A DNA stretch of 17,652 bases from positions 1-17,652 of the forward strand of contig JAFLUK010000016.1 in NCBI GenBank assembly GCA_022508865.1. Reading direction: 5' to 3'. Made by a program: the position numbers and the translations under genes. This document shows, in pieces, positions 1 to 6,630 of this stretch (position 1 is the stretch's first letter; the number at the start of each line of letters is the position of its first letter). Source of the DNA: Oscillospiraceae bacterium. Its GTDB lineage: Bacteria; Bacillota; Clostridia; Oscillospirales; Acutalibacteraceae. Below the pieces are notes generated by a model. That model was given only the letters and a program-made list of their open reading frames with translations, was not told the origin of the DNA and searched no databases.

Positions 1-2
1 CA

Positions 3-95
3 CCTGCTGCGGCAGATACCATAACTGCATTTTTTAAAGACACAAACAAAAAGCCCTGTGACTTTGACAGAATTTATACCGGTGATTTGGGTTAG
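3..95 (+). pseudogene. spoVAD: Truncated 3' fragment of stage V sporulation protein AD (SpoVAD)
   Basis: The frame entering from the left edge reads PAAADTITAFFKDTNKKPC, then FDRIYTGDLG and a TAG stop. This matches the segment of SpoVAD that reads roughly 'MAPAAADTI...D...P.DYD.I.TGDL' in Bacillus. SpoVAD is a thiolase-fold protein that binds dipicolinic acid and loads it into the forespore with the other SpoVA proteins. In the family about 90 further residues follow this point, including a DCG and a GGSGC-like segment. Neither is found in any plus-strand frame downstream. After the stop, the frame reads GHADNV, which may be a last trace of the 'GDLG..GH' continuation. The copy therefore looks truncated and probably non-functional. 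The rest of the gene lies outside the window, so an intact second copy cannot be excluded. The family match is fairly sure; the pseudogene status is an inference. Confidence 0.68.
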
Positions 96-202
96 GGACA
101 CGCCGATAATGTAACAGCCTCTTTCGTTGATAGTTTTGACGAATCGCCAACTATCCTTATAACGATAACACGGTCTACTAAAAACTTACAGATTAAAACA
201 AT

Positions 203-246
203 AATCCGACCCTTGTCTATTTTGAACCAGGTTCGGATTTTTATTT
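203..246 (+). terminator. Rho-independent terminator downstream of the spoVAD remnant
   Basis: The arm AATCCGA at 203-209 pairs with TCGGATT at 233-239. The stem is extended by CC/GG with one internal mismatch and runs directly into a T-rich tract (TTTTTATTTTG). Its position fits the end of transcription from the truncated spoVA locus. Confidence 0.65.
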
Positions 247-665
247 TGTGTTAATTATTTTTAAAATTATTTATATTTATTCTGTAACTTTATTGACAGG
301 AGAAATATTACTATTTGTATTATTTTTATGTCGATAACTATATGGAAAGTGTTAATGTTGAAAACTTATTTGATATTAATTTACTAAATAACAGTGAAAA
401 ACTAAAGTTTTGCAAGGGGTTTTCCATACTTTCCACAGAGTTTTCCACATTAATTATGAGAATAAGGAAATTTACAAATTGTATAATTCCAATATGAAAT
501 TATTAAAAAGAAATATGTTTGTAACCTATTTGTAACACTTGAATAGGACTGTACTTTTTTGCCAAATATAACTAGTGCCCGTAACCCTGAAACTTCACAT
601 TGTTTATGGGGTATCGGTGGTAAAAGCACAAAATTAAAATGCAAGCTTGGGAAAGAGGTAGTTTT
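247..665. other. AT-rich intergenic region with DnaA-box-like repeats
   Basis: This stretch of about 420 bases has no convincing gene. One open frame on the plus strand (315-497) starts at TTG, lacks a ribosome binding site and resembles nothing. Its notable content is three 9-mers resembling the DnaA box TTATCCACA: TTTTCCATA at 420-428, CTTTCCACA at 429-437 and TTTTCCACA at 441-449. Further on, the octamer TTTGTAAC occurs twice, at 518-525 and 529-536, 11 bases apart. A promoter for the next gene must lie here, but no hexamer pair with good spacing stands out. Confidence 0.5.
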
Positions 666-929
666 ATGCTGCGTGGAGTAAACAGACAGGTTCTGGAAAT
701 AACCGAAACAAACAATATGTACTACGAAAAGGCGCTGCTTGTAATAAAACCGGAATACGCCAACGCTCAACAAGCTATTCTTGAAAAAGAAGCAAGGCTT
801 ATGCTTAAAAGAATGAAGCCCCCTTCAGCCATCAAAGTGAAATCAAAAATATTCTATTGGTGCACACGCCTTGGTGGTGCCTCTCTTTTTGGCGCAGGAA
901 TTGCAACGCTAATATTACTTTGCCTGTAA
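666..929 (+). CDS. Hypothetical small protein with a C-terminal membrane helix
   Basis: This 87-residue protein begins MLRGVNRQVLEITETNN and resembles short uncharacterised Clostridia proteins. I cannot name a family. Residues 1-60 are soluble and mixed in charge, with YFERALLF-like content (YYEKALLVIKPEY). A basic stretch follows (KRMKPPSAIKVKSK), then one hydrophobic helix at the very C-terminus (LGGASLFGAGIATLILLCL). This suggests a tail-anchored protein with its N-terminal part in the cytosol. The ATG at 666 is chosen because AGAGGTAG sits 6-12 bases upstream; an in-frame ATG at 639 has no such site. The next gene begins about 50 bases downstream on the same strand, so the two may be co-transcribed. 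The short length and convincing ribosome binding site support a real gene; the function is unknown. Confidence 0.7.
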   Translation: MLRGVNRQVLEITETNNMYYEKALLVIKPEYANAQQAILEKEARLMLKRMKPPSAIKVKSKIFYWCTRLGGASLFGAGIATLILLCL

Positions 930-981
930 TTTATAAAAAATACCTTCATATACTTTTATAGAATTATATGTGGAGGTTGCT

Positions 982-1569
982 ATGAATATTAAATTTTATC
1001 GCAATTTAGAAATTGTGGGAGTGTTCCTTGTATTTGGGCTCAGTGTGCTCTTTCACTTTATTTATGACCTTACTGACGGCAGTGTGTTTTCTATACTTTT
1101 TGGCGCTGTTAATGAGTCTGTGTGGGAGAACACAAAAATTTTCCTCATTGCATATTCCATCTGGGCAGTGGTGGAGTTGCTTGTTTCCAATGTCCATTTC
1201 AAAAAGTTTGTTGTCAGCAAGGTATTGGGCGTTTACTTTATGGGCGGAATTATAATTATTGTAAATTACATTATTACCCTGTTTTCAGAAGAGCCTGCTT
1301 GCGCTGTGCACATAGTGCTTGGATTCCTTGCAGTAGTTTTTTCTCAACTTTTGTCCTACAAGTTGGTAACCGGCAGTAAGGATATGGGAGAATATTTTGT
1401 TCCCTCATTATTTTTGTTGGGACTGTTTTTGGTTGCATTCTTTTCATTTACCGTATTTCCCCCTCATCTTGGCATTTTTCGTGACGATACTACAGGCTTC
1501 TACGGTATTGTGCCCGGTTATGTTGATAAGGGAGACACTGTGTTGAGTATGTATGCCAAAAATATCTAA
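982..1569 (+). CDS. DUF6512-type integral membrane protein
   Basis: The product has 195 residues and is almost entirely hydrophobic. It has about five or six predicted membrane helices, roughly at 10-27, 53-68, 82-101, 107-128 and 138-158. Two conserved-looking segments match my memory of the DUF6512 family of Bacillota. One is FSILFGAVNESVWENTKIF at 36-54, just before the second helix. The other is FPPHLGIFRDDTTGFYG at 159-175 near the C-terminus. No enzymatic motif or transported substrate can be read from the sequence, and the family has no established function that I know of. The ATG at 982 is preceded by GGAGG at 972-976; a GTG at 970 lies in front of that site and is rejected. The gene stands between the small membrane-anchored protein and rlmB, which has its own promoter. 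Family assignment is from recall, not a search. Confidence 0.72.
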   Translation: MNIKFYRNLEIVGVFLVFGLSVLFHFIYDLTDGSVFSILFGAVNESVWENTKIFLIAYSIWAVVELLVSNVHFKKFVVSKVLGVYFMGGIIIIVNYIITLFSEEPACAVHIVLGFLAVVFSQLLSYKLVTGSKDMGEYFVPSLFLLGLFLVAFFSFTVFPPHLGIFRDDTTGFYGIVPGYVDKGDTVLSMYAKNI

Positions 1570-1596
1570 AGTTACAAAGTTTTTTATCTTAAATAC

Positions 1597-1625
1597 TTTA
1601 ATTGAAATTCCTTTTGTGATATACT
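1597..1625 (+). promoter_or_regulatory. Candidate extended -10 promoter of rlmB
   Basis: TATACT at 1620-1625 is preceded by TGA, giving an extended -10 element. A weak -35 (TTTAAT, 1597-1602) lies 17 bases upstream. The start site would fall near 1632, about 26 bases before the rlmB ATG. Confidence 0.5.
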
Positions 1626-1653
1626 AGATTGTAAGTATAACCAAAAGGAATTT
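1605..1653 (+). promoter_or_regulatory. 12-bp inverted repeat spanning the rlmB promoter and ribosome binding site
   Basis: AAATTCCTTTTG at 1605-1616 is the exact reverse complement of CAAAAGGAATTT at 1642-1653. The right arm contains the AAAGGAA ribosome binding site of rlmB, whose ATG is at 1658. The 25-base interval between the arms holds the -10 element. The repeat could be a DNA operator or an RNA stem that hides the ribosome binding site in transcripts arriving from upstream. Confidence 0.55.
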
Positions 1654-1657
1654 TTAT

Positions 1658-2401
1658 ATGGAACAGGAAAACATCAGAAACGACATAGTAGCAGGGAGAA
1701 ATCCTGTTATGGAAGCAATAAGAAGCGGCAGGGCAATTGAGTCGCTGCTGGTGGCAAAAGGCGAAAAGTCAGGCTCTGTTGTTGCAATTATTGCAAAGGC
1801 AAAAAAACAGAATATCCCTGTTAAAGAGGTTGACCCAAAAAAGTTGGATTTTCTGGCTAAAGGCATCAGTCATCAAGGGATTGCGGCACAGTGTGCAGTT
1901 AAGGAATACAGTACCCTTGAGGATATTTTTAAGAATGCAGAGGATAGAGGAGAAGCTCCCTTTATTATTATACTTGACAAAATTGAGGACCCCCATAACC
2001 TAGGGGCAATTATCAGAAGTGCCGAATGTGCAGGTGCTCACGGCGTAATAATTCCCGAGAGAAGAAGCGCCGGGCTTTCCTATACAGTAGAAAAAACCTC
2101 GGCAGGTGCACTTGAGTATGTGCCTGTGGCAAGGGTAAAGAATATTACCGCCGCCATTCAGAAGTTGAAGAGCAAGGGTGTGTGGATTTACGGCGCAGAT
2201 ATGGACGGACAGAACTACAAAGAGGTTAACTTTGATGGTGCTGCTGCTCTTGTAATCGGCAACGAAGGCAAGGGGATAAGCCCTCTTGTTGCCAAGGAAT
2301 GTGATGTAATAGTGTCTTTGCCCATGAGGGGGAAAATCAATTCCCTCAACGCTTCTGTTGCGGCAGGGATATTGATGTATGAAATAGCAAACGGAAGATG
2401 A
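1658..2401 (+). CDS. rlmB: 23S rRNA 2'-O-ribose methyltransferase RlmB (TrmH/SpoU family)
   Basis: The protein is predicted to methylate the 2'-O of a conserved guanosine in the 23S rRNA peptidyl-transferase region (Gm2251 in E. coli) using S-adenosylmethionine. At 247 residues it has normal family length. Residues 8-80 form the N-terminal substrate-binding domain, starting NDIVAGRNPVMEAI. The SPOUT catalytic domain follows with its three signatures: DPHNLGAIIRSAE at 111-123 with the conserved Asn and Arg, LVIGNEGKGI at 198-207, and LPMRGKINSLNASVAAGI at 221-238, which builds the trefoil knot and cofactor pocket. The start ATG follows AAAGGAA. The gene lies 36 bases upstream of the 928-codon gene and probably heads a three-gene operon ending with rpe. 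RlmB rather than another SpoU paralogue is the best fit but is not proven by sequence alone. Confidence 0.93.
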   Translation: MEQENIRNDIVAGRNPVMEAIRSGRAIESLLVAKGEKSGSVVAIIAKAKKQNIPVKEVDPKKLDFLAKGISHQGIAAQCAVKEYSTLEDIFKNAEDRGEAPFIIILDKIEDPHNLGAIIRSAECAGAHGVIIPERRSAGLSYTVEKTSAGALEYVPVARVKNITAAIQKLKSKGVWIYGADMDGQNYKEVNFDGAAALVIGNEGKGISPLVAKECDVIVSLPMRGKINSLNASVAAGILMYEIANGR

Positions 2402-2437
2402 TTTTCCCTTTAATTAATAAATTCAGGAGTAATCAAG

Positions 2438-5224
2438 ATGGATATAAAAAAGCCTGACTTTTTAAAAAACAGAAAAAAGAAAAAAAGCCCTGTGGCAATG
2501 AAAAGCAGAACTGTGGAAACTGAAAATTCAGTACAGACTGCCGAAAGCCAAGACAGGACAACTACTAAAAATCATATATTTAAAGAATTTTTGAATGATA
2601 TTTCCCACAACGATACTTTGGAAGGTACAGATATAGTAAATGCCTTTTACAGTATGGCACCTGTTGATGCATACGAAGAGGAAAAAACAGGCAGTGCTGA
2701 TATAGAGATATCTTTGGAAGAAAGAGACAACATCATCAGAGGTGAAAAAACAGGCTCAACTATGAGTGCTGTGGTGATGATGGAGCGTGAGGGCGACGAA
2801 AACGGCAGAGTTCAGCAGGAAGAAAAAAATCTGCCAAAATACCGCCCCGATATGTTCAGTGCCCCGGAGCCTGTTGAGGAAAGCATACAGTTTGATGCAG
2901 GTGTTCCAAAGGGTGCTGTTGTGGCAGAGGATATAATAGATAAGGTGCCCCAGTTTGACATTAAGCCCATTGTTATTCAGGATTTTGACACTATAGATAT
3001 AGATATTCCCGATGTTGAGCCTGAAGACGAGGAAATGGATATTGCCCTTGCCAATGAGGATTTCAATGATGAATCCTTTATTCAGGAAAGCCTTGATGAG
3101 CTGATACAAAGAGAAAATCTTCCCCCTTTGCCCAAGCACGAGGAAGAGGAGGAAGTGGATAATTTTAAATATGAAAAGCTGTTTGGCAGGCAGGAGCCTG
3201 TTCCGCCGGGAACAACCCAGGTGTCAAGAGTTCCTGTATATACTCCCGACAGCAAGGTGGAGAAGCTGAATGTAAATGTGGGCAAGTTCTCTGTGGTAGT
3301 AAGACAGGAATATGAAGAATATTTAAAAAGCAAAAATCCCGAAATTTCTGCTACATACAAGCCTACAGAAACAGTAATTACAGAAGAAATCAGGAATGTT
3401 AAGGGTGGAGCCCTTAATGCTGTAATGGATTTTCTGTCTGCAAATCCCGACGAAGAAAAATTTGAAAACAGAACAACAGCTGAAAAGGTTGTTACAGTGG
3501 ACGACTATGACAGTCGTGATGACATAGAAAGCGTAATTGACGAAACACAGGAAAATATCAGAAAATTGAGATTTCAGAGTATGTCGCTGGGTGTGCTTAC
3601 GGCAATTACCTTTGCAATGGTAATTTTGCAAAAACTGTTGCCAAGTTCACTGGGGCACAGCAGTGTTGCGTCAGTGCTTTATTCTGTGTTTAACATACTT
3701 GTCCTTGTTGCAGGCGCATTTATTTCAAGGGTGGCAATCAGGAACGGACTGCTTATTCTCCGGAAATTCAAGGGTAATTCCGACACAGCCGTTGCCGTTG
3801 GCGCTGTAGGAGCCTTCCTTGCAAGTATTGTCAGTTTGTTTGTAAGCAAAAGCTACTACAGCGGAGATATGCACTACTACACTGTTATTGTAATGCTGGG
3901 TCTGCTGTGCAATGCCTTTGGCAAGCTGATAATGGTAAAAAGAGTGCAGAAGAATTTTCAGTTCCTTGTAGATAACAAAAAGTATTCATGTGCAAAAATA
4001 TATACAGATGAAACCATAGCTGCTAAAATGATGAGTGGTACAGTGGTGGAAAAACCTATTATTGCATATCAGCACAAGGCAGGTTTTTTGACAAACTATT
4101 TGCAGCTTTCCTATGCTCCTGACCCGTCAGAGGAGGCGGCAGGAAGAATTGCTCCATTTACTACAGTGTACGCACTTGTGGTTGCGGTGATGTATGGTAT
4201 TATATCCAAGGATATTGCAGGGGCTTTTTCATCCCTGTCGCTGATAACGGCAGTGAGTATACCTGCAAGTGTATTGCTGGCAGTAAATGTTCCAATGAGA
4301 ACCCTGTGCAAAAAGCTTTTGCGAAAGGGCGCAATGCTCTGCGGATATCAGGGCGTTAAGCAGTTCAGCGACACATCTGCCATACTTGTAGATGCAAGTG
4401 AGCTCTATCCCGACGGCTCTGTAATTCTCAATAACATTCAGGCATTTAACGAAAGACGTCTGGACGAGTCTTGTCTTGCGGCAGCCGCAGTACTGAAAGA
4501 GGTGAAAAGCCCGCTGGCTTCGGTTTTTAACAAGGCAATACAGGAGAGCAGAACGGTACTTCCGGATGTAGAATCTGTAATGTACGAGGACCAGCTTGGT
4601 CTTGTAGGCTGGGTAAACGGAGAGAGAGTTCTTGTAGGGAACAGAGATTTAATGAACAAATACAGCATAAAAGTGCCCGACGATGACTTTGAAGAAAAGT
4701 ATGGCAGGCAGCACAAGCAGGTTACATTCCTTGCTCATTCAGGGGTGCTTACTGCAATGCTTATTACTACCTACAGACCTAATGTTGAAATTGCAAGAGA
4801 ACTGCAAAGGGCAGAATATAACGGTATCAGCCTGCTTATCAGTACCGGTGACTGTAATATTACCTCCGAGCAGATTTCCGAGGATTTTGGTGTATTTTAC
4901 CGCAGTGTAAAGGTGCTTCCCACAGGTCTTGGTAACGTGTGCAAGGAGATTACCTCAATCAATGAAGAACGATCAAGAGCATATCTTGCCACACGTGGCA
5001 AATTCACCCAGCTTGCCAGAGCGCTTTCAGGTTGTGTACAAATGAAGTCAAACATAAATATATCTGTTATTATTCAGCTTATAGGTGTTGTGCTGGGTAT
5101 TCTCATAATGGCTACAATTACACTTTATTCAGGTACAGGACTTCTCGGTACTGTAGAAATGCTGCTTTATTCGGTATTTTGGGGTGTTGCAGCAATGATA
5201 GCTCCAAACTTCAGACGACCGTAA
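2438..5224 (+). CDS. Degenerate P1B-type ATPase-like membrane protein (probable pseudoenzyme) with long acidic N-terminus
   Basis: This 928-residue protein has a soluble, acidic, low-complexity N-terminal region (1-375), with a basic start (KNRKKKK) and acidic runs such as EEEEEV near 235. Eight predicted helices follow, near 383-402, 410-433, 449-470, 479-500, 570-590, 596-618, 874-896 and 902-922, the layout of P1B metal ATPases. Remnants of that family are visible: SGTVV (533-537), RIAPF (570-574), SPLASVFNKAI (691-701) for HPLA, GLVGWVNGERVLVGN (721-735), YRP (779-781) and LLISTGD (799-805). The catalytic motifs are lost. DKTGT is DASELY (Asp652), the CPC metal site is SIPAS (607-611), TGES is absent and GDGxND is missing after LPTG. 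Pumping is therefore unlikely, and a binding, sensing or scaffolding role is possible. AGGAG precedes the ATG. It lies between rlmB and rpe with short gaps. The homology is my reading of motifs, without a search. Confidence 0.75.
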   Translation: MDIKKPDFLKNRKKKKSPVAMKSRTVETENSVQTAESQDRTTTKNHIFKEFLNDISHNDTLEGTDIVNAFYSMAPVDAYEEEKTGSADIEISLEERDNIIRGEKTGSTMSAVVMMEREGDENGRVQQEEKNLPKYRPDMFSAPEPVEESIQFDAGVPKGAVVAEDIIDKVPQFDIKPIVIQDFDTIDIDIPDVEPEDEEMDIALANEDFNDESFIQESLDELIQRENLPPLPKHEEEEEVDNFKYEKLFGRQEPVPPGTTQVSRVPVYTPDSKVEKLNVNVGKFSVVVRQEYEEYLKSKNPEISATYKPTETVITEEIRNVKGGALNAVMDFLSANPDEEKFENRTTAEKVVTVDDYDSRDDIESVIDETQENIRKLRFQSMSLGVLTAITFAMVILQKLLPSSLGHSSVASVLYSVFNILVLVAGAFISRVAIRNGLLILRKFKGNSDTAVAVGAVGAFLASIVSLFVSKSYYSGDMHYYTVIVMLGLLCNAFGKLIMVKRVQKNFQFLVDNKKYSCAKIYTDETIAAKMMSGTVVEKPIIAYQHKAGFLTNYLQLSYAPDPSEEAAGRIAPFTTVYALVVAVMYGIISKDIAGAFSSLSLITAVSIPASVLLAVNVPMRTLCKKLLRKGAMLCGYQGVKQFSDTSAILVDASELYPDGSVILNNIQAFNERRLDESCLAAAAVLKEVKSPLASVFNKAIQESRTVLPDVESVMYEDQLGLVGWVNGERVLVGNRDLMNKYSIKVPDDDFEEKYGRQHKQVTFLAHSGVLTAMLITTYRPNVEIARELQRAEYNGISLLISTGDCNITSEQISEDFGVFYRSVKVLPTGLGNVCKEITSINEERSRAYLATRGKFTQLARALSGCVQMKSNINISVIIQLIGVVLGILIMATITLYSGTGLLGTVEMLLYSVFWGVAAMIAPNFRRP

Positions 5225-5242
5225 ATTAAGGAGGAACAGATT

Positions 5243-5893
5243 ATGAAAATAGCTCCGTCACTTCTTTCCTGTGACTTTTCTGTTATGGGAGAAGAGATTG
5301 TAAAAATGGACAAGGCAGGTGCAGACTATATGCACCTTGACGTAATGGACGGTCACTTTGTGCCCAACATCACATTTGGCGCACCTGTAATAAAGACAGT
5401 CCGCAAATATACAGACAAGCCCTTTGATGTACACTTGATGATTTCCGAGCCTTTAAAGTACATAGACGACTTTGTCGATGCAGGGGCAGATATTATCACT
5501 TTCCACATTGAAAGCGACAGCGACCCTGTAAAGACTATTGAAAAAATCAAGTCCAGAGGAGTAAAGCCGGGTCTTGTTATTAAGCCTAATACCCCTGCAA
5601 GCGCAGTGTTTCCTTACCTTAAGGATTTGTTTATGGTGCTTGTTATGACAGTAGAACCGGGCTTTGGCGGCCAGTCCTTTATGGCTGATATGCTTCCTAA
5701 GGTTGCCGAGATTCGTGCAGAAGCACAAAAGGTTAATCCAAAACTGCTGATAGAGGCAGACGGAGGCATTGGAATAAATACTATTAAGCAGGCAAGTGAC
5801 GCAGGGGTGGATATTTCTGTTGCAGGCACTGCTGTTTTCAAGGCGGAAAACCCTGCCGAAGCTATAAATGAGCTTAAAAATCTTTGCTGTTAA
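5243..5893 (+). CDS. rpe: Ribulose-phosphate 3-epimerase
   Basis: This cytosolic enzyme interconverts D-ribulose 5-phosphate and D-xylulose 5-phosphate in the pentose phosphate pathway. The 216-residue product has the normal length of this TIM-barrel family. Clear signatures are IAPSLLSCDF at 3-12, HLDVMDGHFVPNITFG at 31-46, DVHLMISEP at 62-70, VEPGFGGQSF at 137-146 and EADGGI at 171-176. The metal ligands known for the family are present (His31, Asp33, His64, Asp173), and the two Asp residues are the acid-base pair. AAGGAGG at 5228-5234 stands 8 bases before the ATG. The gene starts only 18 bases after the pseudo-ATPase gene, so the two are very probably translated from one mRNA. Its last codons overlap the 3' end of the convergent mecA-like gene by 20 bases. 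Confidence 0.96.
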   Translation: MKIAPSLLSCDFSVMGEEIVKMDKAGADYMHLDVMDGHFVPNITFGAPVIKTVRKYTDKPFDVHLMISEPLKYIDDFVDAGADIITFHIESDSDPVKTIEKIKSRGVKPGLVIKPNTPASAVFPYLKDLFMVLVMTVEPGFGGQSFMADMLPKVAEIRAEAQKVNPKLLIEADGGIGINTIKQASDAGVDISVAGTAVFKAENPAEAINELKNLCC

Positions 5894-6407
5894 AGCTCTG
5901 TCCTATAAGGTTAATTGAATTTCTGCTTGTCAGTATATGACCATGCTCCATAAGGAGAGAAAGCTGTTTTTTTCCTTTGCGCTCCTGCTTGCCAAATTCA
6001 GACAACAGCACTCTTGCACCACGGTCAAGAGGATTGCCTGAAAAGCAAAGGTAGTATCGGTCATTCATAATGTATGTACTGCTTTGGGGCAGATTGCAGT
6101 TTGTTTTGTACAGCGCACAAATGCAGGATATAAAGTCTTCAAGATTGTCAAAGACAAAAACAGAAATCTCATTGTAGCTTTTGATTTTGTACTGCTTTCT
6201 TTTGCCCTTGACGGTAAGAAGAAAAACCAGTCCCCTTTGTGACTCCACAACCTCCAGAAGAAATGCGCAATTTTTGGTGTCCAGATTTTCGGCTGTCAGT
6301 ACAATGTTCAGTATGTGGTACACAAGCTCTTCGTTACTTGTGTTTGGTACCTCCTCCTGCAAAAGCTCCAGTATAAGTGTATTTTCGTTAATTCTTGTGA
6401 TAGTCAT
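5874..6407 (-). CDS. mecA: MecA-family adaptor protein
   Basis: MecA proteins present substrates such as ComK to the ClpC ATPase for unfolding and degradation by ClpP. This 177-residue product begins MTITRINENTLILEL, like the MecA start 'MrIeriNenti'. The C-terminal ClpC-binding domain is recognisable: FDNLEDFISC at 86-95, then STYIMNDRYYLCFSG at 110-124, LLSEFGK at 134-140 and LLMEHGHILTSRNSI at 151-165. The usual family length is about 210-230 residues. Here the acidic linker between the domains and part of the N-domain are short, so the substrate range may differ from that of B. subtilis MecA. GGAGGAG lies 5 bases before the ATG, and a candidate promoter sits at 6448-6476. The gene is alone on its strand and ends inside rpe. 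Family membership is fairly sure; the natural substrate is unknown. Confidence 0.78.
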   Translation of the reverse strand: MTITRINENTLILELLQEEVPNTSNEELVYHILNIVLTAENLDTKNCAFLLEVVESQRGLVFLLTVKGKRKQYKIKSYNEISVFVFDNLEDFISCICALYKTNCNLPQSSTYIMNDRYYLCFSGNPLDRGARVLLSEFGKQERKGKKQLSLLMEHGHILTSRNSINLIGQSFNSKDF

Positions 6408-6444
6408 AAATTCTCCTCCCCAAAGATTTTCAGTAAGTAGGCGG

Positions 6445-6499
6445 CTGATTAAATATTAAAGCAATTTGAGTACCAAGGTTTTCGCTGTAATTTAATCAG
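6445..6499. promoter_or_regulatory. 10-bp inverted repeat in the mecA / GH13 divergent promoter region
   Basis: CTGATTAAAT at 6445-6454 and ATTTAATCAG at 6490-6499 are exact reverse complements, 35 bases apart. The left arm covers the predicted -10 of the mecA-like gene. The pair looks like two operator half-sites, or one widely spaced operator, for a regulator acting on one or both divergent genes. Confidence 0.45.
6448..6476 (-). promoter_or_regulatory. Candidate mecA promoter
   Basis: Read on the minus strand, TTGGTA (6471-6476) and TTTAAT (6448-6453) are separated by 17 bases. Transcription would start near 6441, 34 bases before the ATG. The hexamers are 4/6 and 5/6 matches to consensus. 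Confidence 0.45.
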
Positions 6500-6513
6500 T
6501 GGTTACTTAACCA
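6500..6513. promoter_or_regulatory. Palindrome TGGTTA-CT-TAACCA
   Basis: A perfect 6-bp inverted repeat with a 2-base spacer directly abuts the right arm of the larger inverted repeat, upstream of the GH13 gene. It is a possible operator for the sugar-enzyme gene, with no known regulator match. Confidence 0.35.
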
Positions 6514-6630
6514 TAATATGATGAATGTAAGTCCATATCAACCAAAAATAATTACCTGTAAAGAGTTTCCTAATATTTTTGTAATTATATGGCAAAAAAT
6601 AAAAAGTATAAAAAAGAAGGGATGAAGCAA

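Noticed and set aside
315..497. Open frame of 60 codons on the plus strand
   Set aside because: It starts at TTG with no ribosome binding site, has biased AT-driven composition and overlaps the DnaA-box-like repeats; it looks like chance.
1..665. Chromosomal origin oriC
   Set aside because: There is no dnaA, dnaN, rpmH or gidA gene nearby and only three imperfect boxes; a DnaA-responsive site remains possible but not an origin.
1602..1625. TTGAAA as the -35 of the rlmB promoter
   Set aside because: Its distance to TATACT is only 12 bases, too short; the extended -10 with a weaker -35 is preferred.
6476..6491. Catabolite-response element before the GH13 gene
   Set aside because: The reverse-strand match to the cre consensus has at least two mismatches at conserved positions and lacks symmetry.
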